Positions 1 to 11,666 of a stretch of DNA of 64,000 nt are shown here, in pieces. The stretch spans positions 12,374,368 through 12,438,367 of the forward strand of contig NC_087063.1 of NCBI RefSeq assembly GCF_963678635.1, in the 5' to 3' direction. A model generated the notes under the pieces. The model was not told where the DNA came from and did no database searches. It saw only the letters and a program-made list of their open reading frames with translations. The position numbers were made by a program, and so were the translations under genes. The first letter of the stretch is position 1, and each line of letters begins with the position of its first letter. This stretch comes from Symsagittifera roscoffensis (lineage: Eukaryota > Xenacoelomorpha > Acoela > Convolutidae).

Positions 1-368
1 CATTTTAGACAGTTTTGGGCATAAATTCTTGAACACCTTGAAAACTATTTTAAAAATTACTAATTAAATTCGTTCATTCAGCCAACGAACTATTGAATTT
101 TTTCAATTTTGTGGTTTGAACGCGTCGCCGGCAAAACTCTGCGCTTCAATTGTTGTTTTTTTAACGTCACTAACTGTTTATACGGTTTTTAAGGCTTGCA
201 ATGTTTTCGCAATGCATTTATTTTGATATTGCATCGTCGTAACAATGCACTTATTTTTTCTGTGTTTCTAAGCAGGGAACCCAATAGGTTTTCCTCTACG
301 AAAATATTCGATCAAAAATTTCACTGATTTTTGTGAAAAATCCAGAAAAAAAAATTGATAAGATTAAC
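1..368. other. Non-coding flank, probable intron of the minus-strand secreted-protein gene
   Basis: No recognisable gene. Because the minus-strand exon at 369-725 ends in a splice-donor-like CAG|GTTAAT, this stretch is probably the start of its intron. A poly-A tract lies at about 340-355 on the + strand. Confidence 0.4.
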
Positions 369-725
369 CTGCCCTATGCCTATGCCAAGGAAAGAGGCAA
401 ATTTCAAAGTAGCGTTGCACTTGTCCATGTAGTGGATGAATTGGGAGTAGTTTTTGATAGGGCTGTGTCCGTTTTCAAAAATTATTCCCTGCTTCTCGTC
501 TTCTTTTCCTTTGACAGCCGCTAGATTTGAAAGATTGAATTTGTCCGAAAATTTGGTCTGTGTAATATCACGTAGATGAAGTCTTTGTAACCAATTTTTG
601 TCAATTGTCACATGGCATGCTACGATGAGGCCGTCTTCACAAATACAAGAAGAGCTCTTATGGCACTTCTCAAAAGCGTGGACACTGGTGTAGATTGCCA
701 AGCACAAAGTTATCAAAGTTAGCAT
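369..725 (-). CDS. First exon of an unidentified small secreted protein
   Basis: I do not recognise the family. The reading frame opens with an ATG at 725 followed by a good signal peptide: a hydrophobic run of about 15 residues ending in SVHA, with predicted cleavage before FEKC. The frame is open further upstream, but only with a GTG and no signal-like leader, so the 725 ATG is preferred. The mature part starts with a cysteine cluster (C-x5-C-x-C-x6-C in CHKSSSCICEDGLIVAC), which resembles the N-terminal cap of leucine-rich-repeat proteins (CxxxCxC...C). It then continues as a hydrophilic segment with one NAT glycosylation-type site and a further Cys near the end. The exon probably ends at a CAG|GTTAAT donor (phase 0), giving about 119 codons; later exons would lie left of the window. 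It is divergently unrelated to MRM2, which lies upstream on the same strand. Confidence 0.5.
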
Positions 726-1810
726 CACTGCTTTTGGAGACTTGAAATTCACGCTTAGAATTCTGAGCTTGTTTAACCGACTTGGTCCAGAAATCAGCTG
801 TTTTGAAAGTGAAGAAAGTGTATTTTGAAAGTGTATTTTGCTTGTCAGACAACTAAATAATCTTCAAATTAATGTTGACAATAAGATATAGGGTGGGCTA
901 CAAATTAGCTAAAAGGCTTATAATCTATCAAAACTAGACATCAAATATATGTTTTTTAGATAAAGGGTTTAACAGAAGACATCTTTCTGTCCGTTTCAAT
1001 ATAGGGTTCAATTCAATTTGGTGTCCGTATTTATTTAGGTAATGTCCGTACAGTAATGATTCATCAACTTGAAGTTAAGTAATTTAATTTATTAACACTT
1101 TCAAGATTATTCAAACTAATTTATTAACTCAATAAAAATACTTCAAAGAATAGAAAAAAACTGATACTTACATTTTTTCAAATTTCTATCCACCAGGCTA
1201 TACGGACACCACAAAATGGTGAAAAATATAAAAAAATTTAATCTTGCTCTTCTAGAAATTGGCGTCCAAAAACTCAAGTTTCTGAGCCTCAATACATTTT
1301 GCACTTTGATATTAAACTATGGTTCAAAAGAATCAAAACAAGAGCTCCACCAGTTTCAGTGAAGAAACATTGACTCCTTAAATCCAAATCACATCACTTC
1401 CTAGGACTTTATCCGACATTCGACTGACTCGATCCTTGGCTACCTTGGGATTATGCAAACTGAATTGTTTTTGAAGAAATTATACGAATTAAGATTTATA
1501 TGGCAATAAATAATGCAATAAACCCAATTTTCTACAATTTATCCAGCTAATGAGCATGATAAGTTGGAGAAACATTCTCAATGTCAAGTTAAGTTCCCTC
1601 TGAGCATGGTAACTTCTTCGCAGAAGCATAGCGTTTATACCTCCAAGTTTATTACAGATGTCTTTTTCGCTAAATAAATGTCTTTTGTTGCGAGGTATCT
1701 TTTGTCGCAAGCTATATGTCACATTTCACAAGTTATACATCCAGTACGAGAACCTAATAATTACGCTTCAACATAGAGCATAAAACTAACATTGTTCATA
1801 ATATCATATA
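726..1810. other. Intergenic region between MRM2 and the secreted-protein exon
   Basis: AT-rich, no supported gene. It should hold the MRM2 3' UTR at its right end and the promoter of the leftward secreted-protein gene at its left end. A short direct repeat (AAAGTGTATTTTG twice) lies at about 813-840. I see nothing else. Confidence 0.4.
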
Positions 1811-2090
1811 TTATTTGAATTTTTTCGCAATAACATAGATTTCACTCGAGTCTTTCCTGCTCGACTTCGGCTTGAAAGTTTTAACCAACTCGAATTTTTC
1901 TTTTAACTTTGTCGAAAATTCTTTCAATTCCGGAGTTTGCCAGAATTTGAGCACTAGCGAGCCACCTCGGGCCAGTTGAAGAAGAGCTATTTTGTGGTAG
2001 AGGTGTGAGTTCATTTCTAGAAGCCTGTCTGCATCTAGACCAGCAATTCCACTTGCATTGGGAGCCATGTCACTTAGGATCACGTCAAAC
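1811..2090 (-). CDS. MRM2: MRM2 last exon: FtsJ-type rRNA methyltransferase, C-terminal part
   Basis: Mitochondrial large-subunit rRNA 2'-O-ribose methyltransferase of the FtsJ/RrmJ family, which uses S-adenosylmethionine to methylate a uridine of the peptidyl-transferase region. This exon encodes the second half of the catalytic domain: DVILSDMAPN (catalytic Asp in SDMAPN), a Leu-rich helix, LVLKFWQ (catalytic Lys) and SRKDSSEIYVIA (catalytic Glu), ending in a TAA at 1811. The acceptor is TTTTTTTCAG|G at 2091, and the first base completes a codon with the TT that ends the preceding exon. Together with the upstream exons the K-D-K-E tetrad of the family is complete. The gene is transcribed leftward. 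Confidence 0.9.
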
Positions 2091-2133
2091 CTGAAAAAAA
2101 ATCAACAAGGAGGTTCATAATAAACAGTTATAC

Positions 2134-2280
2134 AAATTGATATTAAGCCTAAAATCAATCAACTGAATGATCTCGTGAATGTGTGATATTTTGGAATTTA
2201 GTTTCTCGGTCGATTCATCTGTCGATCCAAGTTCTATGTTGAATAATCGGCAATATTGCTGCTCACTAAATTGATGGTAT
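2134..2280 (-). CDS. MRM2: MRM2 internal exon (family-variable insert)
   Basis: This exon lies between TTACAG| at 2281 and the donor TT|GTATAA at 2133. It begins with one base completing a Lys codon and ends with TT completing a Leu codon, so both junction phases fit. It encodes YHQFSEQQYC...IQLIDFRLNIN, which leads directly into LFDVILSDMAP in the next exon. The Gln/Ser/Glu-rich first half has no counterpart that I recall in vertebrate MRM2, so this is a lineage-specific lengthening between the SAM-binding and SDMAPN parts. The intron that follows (2091-2133) is only 43 nt long; the one before it (2281-2387) is 107 nt. Confidence 0.8.
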
Positions 2281-2387
2281 CTGTAATGTAAAAACCCACG
2301 AACACTGTTACTTTTATGAACTTATGAACAAAAAAGTAGATGAACTTTTCAAACATTGTAGCTTTGATTTATCTCTATTGAAGTCAC

Positions 2388-2544
2388 TTTTTGTTTTGCG
2401 TGAGTAGAGCAATCTGGTCGGATGTGTTCTGTTTCATGATGTCGAAACCACTCATCACATGCACGCCTGCTATTGGCTCAATATCCAGCAGATCAACTGC
2501 CACCACCCCACGACAACCAGGCTGGAACTGCACTGTCTTCTCAT
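2388..2544 (-). CDS. MRM2: MRM2 internal exon (VDLLDIEPIAG motif)
   Basis: Encodes EKTVQFQPGCRGVV followed by AVDLLDIEPIAGVHVMSG and FDIMKQNTSDQI. The VDLL-I-P-G segment is the second SAM-pocket strand of FtsJ enzymes (compare GVDLLHIFPLEGA in human MRM2), and the FDI...S line corresponds to the 'ADVTDP.TS' segment. The acceptor is TGTCTGTAG|AT and the donor is AAAAA|GTGACT. The first two bases complete a GAT codon with the G that ends the preceding exon. Spacing, phase and motif order all agree with one continuous gene. Confidence 0.88.
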
Positions 2545-3005
2545 CTACAGACACAAAGAAAAATTGGTCCTAGTTCATATTTCTGTGCAAATCCAAACTC
2601 TGCCCTTTTTTCTCCCGATCCCCCTCACAATGTCCGTTTCTAAAACGTGCTGATTAGTCCACTTTAAAAAATTCACTTATCCCATCCCATTCTATAGCTC
2701 CCATTTTCCCATCCTATTTTAAAGTTTCTGAAAATTGAGCACTCCCCAAAAACTAAAGTACCCAAGTATTTTCTGGCGCCAAAGAGCTATTAGAACATTT
2801 TATAATATGGCCGGCTAGAAATGGCTGTCGTAAAAAAGTACCAGAGAAAGAACTTTTGGAAACATTTAGCTGCCAGAATTGAGGGGTGCGCGCACATTTA
2901 AACGTATGAAATTAAATCAGAAGATTGGCGGTAAAGAATGATAACATGTTGACATAGTATTCAATGGTGCCTGCAAAATAGCACCTAGCCATGGTTTCAA
3001 GTTAC

Positions 3006-3098
3006 CCTGTTTGTTGCAAATGACACTCGCCGCAACTTGACTCCAAGCACCAGGTGCCGCACCCACGTCCAGAACCAGTAAATCAGTCTTCGAGGTAC
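3006..3098 (-). CDS. MRM2: MRM2 internal exon with SAM-binding motif I
   Basis: Encodes TSKTDLLVLDVGAAPGAWSQVAASVICNKQ. LDVGAAPGAWSQVA is the diagnostic glycine-rich SAM-binding motif I of FtsJ/RrmJ methyltransferases. The donor is CAGG|GTAACT at 3005. The acceptor is TGTAG|GT at 3099; a second AG six bases upstream is in the same phase, so the exact start is uncertain by two codons. Either way the preceding exon must end with one extra base. Both the damaged exon at 4562-4657 and the intact exon at 45362-45469 meet that requirement. Confidence 0.9.
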
Positions 3099-4344
3099 CT
3101 ACAGCTAATCAATATATATATTTTCGAACTGGTGCCATTTGTTAGACCTTCCTAGCCAGGGCTTGGAAGGTTATCCACAGTTTTGTATTTTTTTCTTCAT
3201 TTCAAAACAAAAGAAACAAAGTTTGTTAGCTTCTTGTAACATCTGTTTCGAAGAAATCTTGGCAAACTAAACGTGCATGAAAATGATGGCATCTACTTAA
3301 AACACTTATGATTGCAAAATTAGCGTCTTACCCTATCATGGCCACTACCCGGGTTGAGTTCCCCGTAATAATCATCGATCGAAAACTGCAAACCCAGCTT
3401 TCGGAACATTTTCATGGATTAATCCGTGTTATTACTTAAATGATTGCTAGTTTTTTAATGCTCATTGAAAAGTACGGATCTCTATTACCATTCCCCATCT
3501 TTGGTACCGACTACAGAATTGACACACCAATAAAGGACGGTTAAACATAAGAGAATTTTGTAACTAGTAATGAACCTCCCCCTTCTTGCAAAAGAGGAGA
3601 AAATAGTATAAAAGATCCAAAACTAGTGCCACAATTTTATCGATGATTCAGCGAAAGATAAAGGGGTTGTAGCACTGCATCAGCGATAGTTCAGTGCTGA
3701 GACAAGCACACATTTTTTCAGCACGCATTTGATCATATTTATTTTCTTAGATTTTTTTAAGCTTTTCACATGGTATGTCATAATGATTTTTGACCAAAAC
3801 ACCGCTTGTTGTGCAAATAGTTGTTGCGCAAATAGCACAGAATGTTCCGACCACATTCGTAAAAAAAATACGAAAAAAAGCAATTCTTAAATCTTCAATT
3901 TAGCGTAGTTTCTTCTTCGTGGTGTGATTATAGAACTATACAAACGTTCAAAAAGTTTAAAAAATTAGACATAGAATACTACAATTGTCTTCACAAAACA
4001 AACAAACAACAAAATGAAAAAAAAATTACAACAAAGCCAATCGACTATTGGAAAAGAGCAATGAACGCAAGTAAACATCAAAAAAAGACTGACTTCGATG
4101 AAAAAATCTCAACTTTCTAATTTCAAAAAATATATATAGATGCCCTCTAAGCTCTTTGAATTTCTAGAACGATTTACGAGTGGCGTTTTTTTTGATAACA
4201 TTAACCCAAATTGAGAAAACTGGATCAACAAGTTAAGTTTTTATTCCGCTGGAAATCTACAAATTAAATTCCACTTTCGAAACTAGAAATTGTTCACAAA
4301 TTTTCGCGCCGTTTGCACGTTCGTATTTGGAGAGTGCTCTTTAC
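3099..4344. other. Left part of an MRM2 intron
   Basis: No exon seen. Parts of about 3680-4330 look distantly similar to 44100-45060 (for example the 'caaatagcacagaatgttccgac' and 'ttgagaaaactgg' neighbourhoods), consistent with an old duplication. There are long A- and T-runs throughout. Confidence 0.4.
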
Positions 4345-5260
4345 GTCACTTTCAATTGAACTCAAAAAGTGCATCTATACTTGTTGCAAAAATAATGATG
4401 TACCCAAAAAGTGCATCAAAATTTTAATTGAATCAATATTTTAAGTGCATCACTACGTTTATTACTCTTAAAAAAATCTATAAACTTTTCCGAATTTTTT
4501 GGTACTGAAAATTTTAAATTTGTATGAAAAATTTTATGGCCAAGAAAGCGCTGAATGAAACATGGTGTCAGTAAATGGAAATTGTCATTCAATTCCAACA
4601 GTTTGAGCGCAGATCTGCATCTAAAGCCTTGCTCTTCAGCCAAGTTCACGAAAGGATTTAAGCAAACAGTAACCAATTTCAGGAAAAAGGTTTGAATTTT
4701 TAATGAAAATATAAATTAAAACGAGCTGGTTCAGCCACGTTGCACATATCTACGCATAAGCTCTGTACTAAATTTACTAAATTATCAAGGTAATGATAGG
4801 AAGCATCTCAAAAATTGTGAGAAATAGAAAAGGCCGATTTTTGATGAAAACAAAAACTGAGAAAACATGCATCCAATATTTTGACTTTGAAGACTTCGTC
4901 AATAGTCAATATCAACTCGATAAATTAAACTCTCATTTGCTTTTGAAATTATCTTCCGAAATGCTTGCCAAAAATCATTTGAAATTTCATTAAAAACCAG
5001 CAGGACTGTCAAACTAAACTTTCAAATGGGTTTAAAACTCATCGTCACTTCATGGGTCAAACGCTTGTGAAACTTTTCATCACACTTTTTTTTATGACAT
5101 TAATGAATGCGCAAAAATGACAGGCAAGCTTTGTAGGCAATCTTAAACATTTACTTCTAAAAAATTTTCTTAAGAGAATCAATGCGCCAGAATCAAAGCG
5201 CAAACACTTCTTCTTTCCCGAGGCTATTTTTAATTTTTTTTGAAACTAAATTTGACAGGA
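4345..5260. repeat. Left copy of the segmental duplication flanking the tRNA array
   Basis: This stretch matches 43818-44020 plus 45376-46050 in the same orientation: the AAGTGCATC repeats, the TGGCCAAGAAAGCG block, the MRM2 exon, and the following CACGTTGCACATATCTACGCATAA block. Relative to the right copy it lacks about 1.35 kb between the GCG of GGCCAAGAAAGCG and the 3' end of the exon. From about 4900 rightward it merges into array-type sequence. Confidence 0.8.
4562..4657 (-). pseudogene. MRM2: Damaged duplicate of an MRM2 exon (catalytic Lys exon)
   Basis: Encodes PFVNLAEEQGFRCRSALKLLELND and FHLLTP, the FtsJ N-terminal segment holding the first catalytic Lys (SAxKLLE). The AG acceptor that the right copy has (TTTAG|AT) is changed here to TTAAAT, and no other AG lies close upstream. 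At the 3' end the sequence stops matching the right copy right after LLTP, losing NRPA and the CAG|GTTCTA donor. A chance T|GTTTCA could act as a weak donor in the right phase. With the acceptor lost, I read it as a dead copy of 45362-45469. Nothing within the frame itself is broken, so use through a cryptic acceptor cannot be excluded. Confidence 0.7.
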
Positions 5261-7753
5261 AAAATTTACGTGTAAGTAACCTTTAAAGTAACTTGTAAGT
5301 TAATTTGTTTGGATAAAATTAAAACTGCATACCCTTTTTTTGAGATTTGACCCACATTATTTCTCGTGAGAGAAAGCTTATGATTAATTTCTTAATTTGC
5401 GAATAGATCAAACTATCCCAAACCATCGCATAAACATTTCTGTAGAAGAAAACAATAATAAAATTCAATTGATAGCTTGAATCAGTTCGCGAAAACGGTA
5501 AAAATTAGTTCAACCACTGAATTCAAGCAACCTTACTTGGCGAAAGGTGTTATTTTGATAACTCATTTCAAGAAACCAGCTGATTGAGCAAAAAAAAATT
5601 GAAAAATTCAAACTTTTTGTAATAACACGAAACGGTTTGCAAAAAGCTGGTTATATCAAGCAAGCAATTAAAGCGACAAAAATGAAACAAGTCAAGCTCG
5701 TTTCGAAAGCTAAGATCAAATCGTCAAAATTGGAAGGTGCAATGAAGCAATTAAATTAAGCGACAAAACTTTGAAAAAAATTATGCAGTACAAAGCCAAA
5801 TTGTACCTTACACAATAGAACGAAAATTGCTTTGTTGAAGAGTCCACAACAATGCTTTTTTGTTTAGTATTTATGCTGTTCTGGATTCCACAGACACATG
5901 CCTATATCATACAGCGGCTCTAAATGCTCAATTAATTCTTTGAACTTTACGCTCTTCGCGGACTCTGCGACTAAATATATGTTTCGACAACTTTAATGTT
6001 ATAAGATAATTATTTGTGGAATCCGCAACAATTTGCTAAGTTAACTACATTTACACAAATTTACTTTTCAAGCAAGCTACTTCAGCGTTAAACCTTTGAA
6101 AACTTTTCGTTTTTTTTTGATAGCGGAAACTGTATTGCAAAAAAATGAAGAAATTTCAAGCAAGCAATTTTTTTAAAAACATATGCCGAAATGCCTGCCT
6201 AACAAAATGTCGAAATGCTTGCAAAAAATCATTTGAAATTTCAATAAAAACTAGCAGGACTGTCAAACTAAACGTTCAAATTAATTTTAAACTCATCATC
6301 ACTTCATGGGTCAAAAGCTTAGAAAACTTTCCATCACAACTTTTTCATGGCAAAAATGGCAGGCAAGCTTTCTAAGCAATCGTAAAAATTTATTTCTTTT
6401 AAATTTTCCTAAAAAATCAGTGCGCCAGAACAAAACGCAAACACCTCTTCTTTCCAGAGGCTAAATTTTCAATTTTTTAAAAACTTAATTTGACCGGAAA
6501 AATTTACGTATAAGTAACTTTTAAAGTAACTTGTAAGTGCCAAAATGTTTTTCTAATTTTCAAGCGATGAATCGCCAATTCTTAAAACTAACTAATTGCT
6601 TAATTGTTTAGATCAATTTAAAACTGCATACGCTTTTTGAGATTTAAAGCACAATTTTTGTCATGAGAGATATTAATTTCTTAATTTGCGAACCGATTCA
6701 AAGCATTGCAAACCATCACATCAACATTTCCATAGAAAAAAAAACTCAAATAGAATTCAATCTTTCGAGCAACTCAAGAGATGAAACTACAAAGAAAACT
6801 CCAAGTTATTTTGATAGCCTAAATCAGTTCGCGAAAACCCTATAAAATTGTTCACCCATTGAATTCAAGCGACCTTACTTTGCGAAACGTGTTATTTTGA
6901 TAACTCATTCCAAGAAACCAGCTACTTGAGCGAAAAAAATTTAAAAAAATCCGACTTTTTTGAACAAGAATCGGTTTGCAAAAAATTGATTATATCAAGC
7001 AAGAAATTAAAGCGACAAAACTGAAACAAGTCAAGATCCTTTGAAAGCCGAGCGACGACTCGTCAAAATTGTAAGGTTCAATGAGGTAATTTAATTAAGC
7101 GACAAAACTTTGAAAAACTCATGCAGTATGCAGCCAAACTGTACCTTACGCAACAGACCGAAAATCGCTCTGTAAAATAAACCACAACAAGGTTTTTTCT
7201 TGAGTACTTTTGCTGATCTGGATTCCAGAGACACATGCCTATATCATAAAGCGGCTCTAAATGATCAATTCATCTCTTTGAACTTTCTGCTGTTCGAACT
7301 TCATCTCTTTGAACTTCATCTCTTTGAACTTTCTGCTGATCAATTCATCTCTTTGGGCTCCGCTACACAATATATGTGTCGACGAGTTTTGCGTTATAAG
7401 ATACTTGTTATGGATTCCACAACAAAATGCAATGTGAACTACATTTACATAAATTTACTTCTCAAGCAAGTTACTTCAGCGTTGAAACTTTGAAATTTTT
7501 CAGTTTGTTTTGATAGCAGGCTGCTTTGCGAAAAACTGAAGTACTTTCAAGCAAGCTTTTCAAGCGATGGTTGTGCTCACTAATATCTGGACACATGAAC
7601 ATAAAATTACAGCTTGATTCATTTCGTACAAAAAATTTGAGCCACAAAAAACTACAAAATAAATGAGCCAGTAAATTCAAACGAAGCATTGAACTATTCC
7701 GAGTATTTGTATAATCTTGAAACAGTTCATTGCAATAGCCTTCATTGGGTTTA

Positions 7754-7817
7754 CAAAGATCCGAGTTTGCGAAGATCCCCGTTTACAAAGATCCGAGTTC
7801 AAGTCTCGGTGGGACCT
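7754..7817 (+). pseudogene. tRNA-Gln 3'-end fragment with internal repeats
   Basis: Only the 3' third of the tRNA is present (AAAGATCCGAGTTCAAGTC ... GGGACCT at 7787-7817), preceded by two partial copies of the AAGATCCGAG segment at 7755 and 7771. There is no A box. It sits where the TTG-lineage tRNA stands in other units, upstream of the usual TTATACAGAGGTGCAA spacer. Confidence 0.8.
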
Positions 7818-8563
7818 AAAGTTTCGCTGTTTTATACAGAGGTGCAAGCTACAGACTGGAAAGGAAGACGTAAATCACAAAACCAAAAGAAATTCAGAAA
7901 AACAGTAAGAAACCAGAACTTTCCACATTAAATAAGCTTTTTGTATTTACCGAGCGGACATTCAACCGACAATAAGTGGGTCAAAATTCAAAGCAATTTC
8001 AAGATGAATTATTTTTCTTTTTTCACAAAATTTTTTTGAGAATTTAAATAATTTAACTTTGAAATTTTTTAATACAAACTACCTGAAATTTTCAGAAAAA
8101 AAAATATATCAACTTTGCCTTCGAGGCGACACAAAATAAAATATGTGGACCAAAAAAAAAACAAAAACCTAAAACATTAAGACAGAAGAAAGCTTCTGCA
8201 ACAGAAAAAAAACGAATAAACTAAACAAATAAGTTGGGGCTATTAAACTTACAAACAACAGGAATCAATTTACCCATCTTTATAGTTCAACAAAAAGCTA
8301 AACAATCTGAATTTTATTTTGTAGATAACGAAACCTGTTTATCAGCAGTTAACCACATTGAAGTACTTTCAAGCAAGCTTTTCAAGCGATGAAAAGTTGC
8401 TAATTTGGTTGAAAAATCTATGGCACAATAAGGAACAAACTGGTGATCGTAATCGAGTATCTGGGTAGAAACTTTTCATGTACTTAGAGAATTCGGATGT
8501 ATTCAGATGTCTGAGAGAGGTTTTGTTACTTCAAATGAGACAAAAAAAATCATTCATGAAAAG

Positions 8564-8635
8564 GGTCCCATGGTGTAATGGTTAGCACCTTGGACTCTGA
8601 ATCCAAAGAACCTAGTTCAAGTCTCGGTGGGACCT
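8564..8635 (+). tRNA. tRNA-Gln (CTG), near-intact
   Basis: 72-nt tRNA. The acceptor stem GGTCCCA/TGGGACC is perfect, the anticodon stem TTGGA/TCCAA is perfect, and the anticodon CTG is at 8597-8599. The T stem CCTAG/CTCGG has one mismatch, caused by the local change GATCCGAG to GAACCTAG. A TTTT lies only two bases downstream (CTCGTTTTG), a plausible polymerase III terminator. Confidence 0.65.
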
Positions 8636-11594
8636 CGTTTTGCTGTTTCAACATTACAATTAGATATCGGAGTAACACCAATTATGGATTAAAAATCAGA
8701 GTTTAAAATTACACATGACATCCGAATCTGAAATCTAAGCTTTTACAAACTAGTCCGGTAGATGCTGAATGGTTAAAAGTCGCCGTCGAGGTCATTGCAG
8801 CTAAAACTTTTTCAATTTTTTTTAATAACAAGAATCGGTTTGCACAAAGCTGGTTATATCAAGCAAGCAATTAAAGCGACAAAACTGAAACAAGTCAAAC
8901 GCGTTTTGAAAGCTATGATCAAATCGTCAAAATTCGAAGGTTCAACGAAGCAATTTATTTAGGCGAAAAAACTTTGAAAAATTTATGCAGTACATAGCTA
9001 ACAGTACCTTACGCAACAGACCGAAAATCGCTTTTTAAACGAATCCACAACAATGCTTTTTTCTTTAGTGTTTTTGCTGTTCTAGATTCCCCAAACACAT
9101 GCCTATATCATCCAGCAGCTCTGAATAACCAATTATTTCTTTGAACTTCATGCTCTTCGCGGACTCCGCGACACAATATATGTGTCGACAACTTTTATGT
9201 TATGGTTGCTTGTGGAAACCGCAACAATTCGCTAAGTTAATTATATTTACATGAAATTATTTCTCAAGCAAGATATTCCTTAAACCTTCGAAATTGTTCA
9301 GTTTGTTTTGATAGCGGGAATTTTTTTGCGAAAACTTGAAGTAATTTCGAGCCAGCAATCTTAAAAAATTATGCCGAAATTTTTGCCAAAACTTATTTGA
9401 AATTTTATTAAAAGCTAGCAGGACTGTCAGACTAGACTTTCAAATGGGTTTAAGACTCATCATCACTTCATGGGTTAAAAGCTTATGGAACTTTTCATCA
9501 CAATTTTTTCATGGCATTAATGAATGCGCAAAAATGGTAGGCAAGCTTTCTAAGCAATCTTAAACATTTATTTCTGAAAAATTTTCTTAAGAGAATCAAT
9601 GCGCCAGAATCAAATCGCGAACACTTCTTCTTTCCCGAGGCTGTTTTTGATTTTTTTGAACTAAATTTGACAGGAAAAATTTACGTGTAAAAAACCTTTA
9701 AAGTAACTTGTAAGTTAATTTGTTTGGATAAACTTAAAACCGCATACGCTTTTTTTGAGATTTGACCCACAATTTTTCTCGTGAAAGAAAGCTTATGATT
9801 ATTTTCTTAATTTGCGAAGAGATCAAACCATTTCAAACCATCGCATGAACATTTCTATAGAAGAAAACAAAAATAATTTTCTTATCAAAAACAATATCAA
9901 CTCAATAAATTAAACTCTCATTTGCTTTTGAAATAATCTTCCGAAAATGCTTGCCAAAGCACATTTGAAATTTCATTAAAAACTAGCAGGACTGTCAAAC
10001 TAAACTTCCAAATGGCTTTAAAACTCATCATCATTTCATGGGTCAAAAGCTTGTGAAACTTTTCATCACAATTTTTTAATGGCATTATTGAATGCGCAAA
10101 AATGGTAGCCAAGCTTTCCAAGCAATCTTAAACATCTATTTCTTAAATTTTTATTTACGAGAATCAATGCGCCAGAATCAAAACGCAAACACCTCTTCTT
10201 TCCCGGTGCTAAATTTTCGATTTTTTTAAAACTTAATTTGACCGGAAAAAATAACGTATAAGTAACTTTTTAAGTAACTTGTAAGTGCTAAAAAGTTTTT
10301 CTAATTTTCAAGCGATGAAACTCCAATTCTTTAAATTAACTAGTTGCTTAATTGGTTAGATAATTTTCAAACTGCATACGTTTTTTTGAGATTTGACGCA
10401 CAATCTTTGCCATGAGCGATATGATTAATTTCTTAATTTGCGAACAGATTCAAAGCATCGCAAACCATCGCATCAACATTTCCATAGAAAAAAAACTCAA
10501 ATAGAATTCAATCTGTCGAACAACTCAAGAGATGAAACTACAAAGAAAACACCAATTTATTTTGATAGCCTAAACCAGTTCGCGAAAAACCGTAGAAACT
10601 TGTTCACCCATTGAAATCAAGCGACCTTACTTTGCGAAACGTGTTATTTTGATAACTCATTCCAAGAAACCAGCTATTTGAGCGAAAAAAAAGCTAAAAT
10701 TTTTGAACAAAAATCGGTTTACAAAAAGCTGGTTATATCAAGCAAGATATTAAAGCGACAAAATTGAAACAAGTCAAGGTCCTTTGAAAGCCGAGCGACA
10801 AATCGTCAAAACTGTAAGGTTCAATGAAGCAATTTAATTAAGCGAAAAAACTTTGAAAAATTCATGCAGTATAAAGCCAAACTGTACCTTACGCCACAGA
10901 CCGAAAATTGCTCTGTAAAATAAACCACAACAAGGCTTTTTTCTTTAGTATTTTTGCTGATCTGGATTCCGAGACACATGCCTATATCATACAGCGGCTC
11001 CAAATGATCAATTCATCTCTTTGAACTTTCTGCTGTTCGCGAACAATATATGTGTCGACGAGTTTCGCGCTATAAGATAGTTGTTATGGATTCGACAGCA
11101 ATTTGCCGTGTGAACTATTTCGACAGCAATTTGCCGTGTGAACAAATATACTTCTCAAGCAAGCTACTCCAGCGTTAAAACTTTGAAATTTTTCAGTTTG
11201 TTTTGATAGCAGGAACTGCTTTGCGAAAAACTGAAGTACTTTCAAGCAAGCTTTTCAAGCATGAAAAATTGTTAATTTGGTTGTGCTCATTTATAGCTGG
11301 AATAATGAAAATAATTTTACAGCTTGATTCAGTTCGTACAAAAAATATGAGCCACAAAAAACTACAAAATAATTGAGCCAGTAAATTCAAACGAGGCATT
11401 GAATTATTTCGAGTATTTGTATAGTCTTGAAACAGTTCAATGCGATAGCCTTCATTGTGTTAGGTGGCAACTTCAGACTCAAAGCTCTCGGACACTGGAT
11501 CGGATTAGCATACGCGCAACTTTATTCACCTTTTATCTATGATAGGTTTTGAAAAGAGATCTATAAGAAAACTCAACCTTTCATCTACAATGGA

Positions 11595-11666
11595 GGTCCC
11601 ATGGTGTAATGGTTAGCACCTTGGACTTTGAATCCAAAAATCCGAGTTCAAGTCTCGGTGGGACAT
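11595..11666 (+). tRNA. tRNA-Gln (TTG), one end mismatch
   Basis: Near-twin of the copy at 22889, inside the 2.67-kb duplicated block. D, anticodon (TTGGA/TCCAA) and T (CCGAG/CTCGG) stems pair fully, and the anticodon is TTG. The 3' end reads TGGGACA instead of TGGGACC, so the first acceptor pair is broken. It is one of only two TTG-lineage copies with a GGTCCCA 5' end. Confidence 0.6.

Noticed and set aside
4562-4657. Treating the left MRM2 exon copy as the working exon
   Set aside because: The acceptor AG is lost and the donor region is deleted; the right copy has both, with matching phase. Kept as pseudogene rather than CDS.
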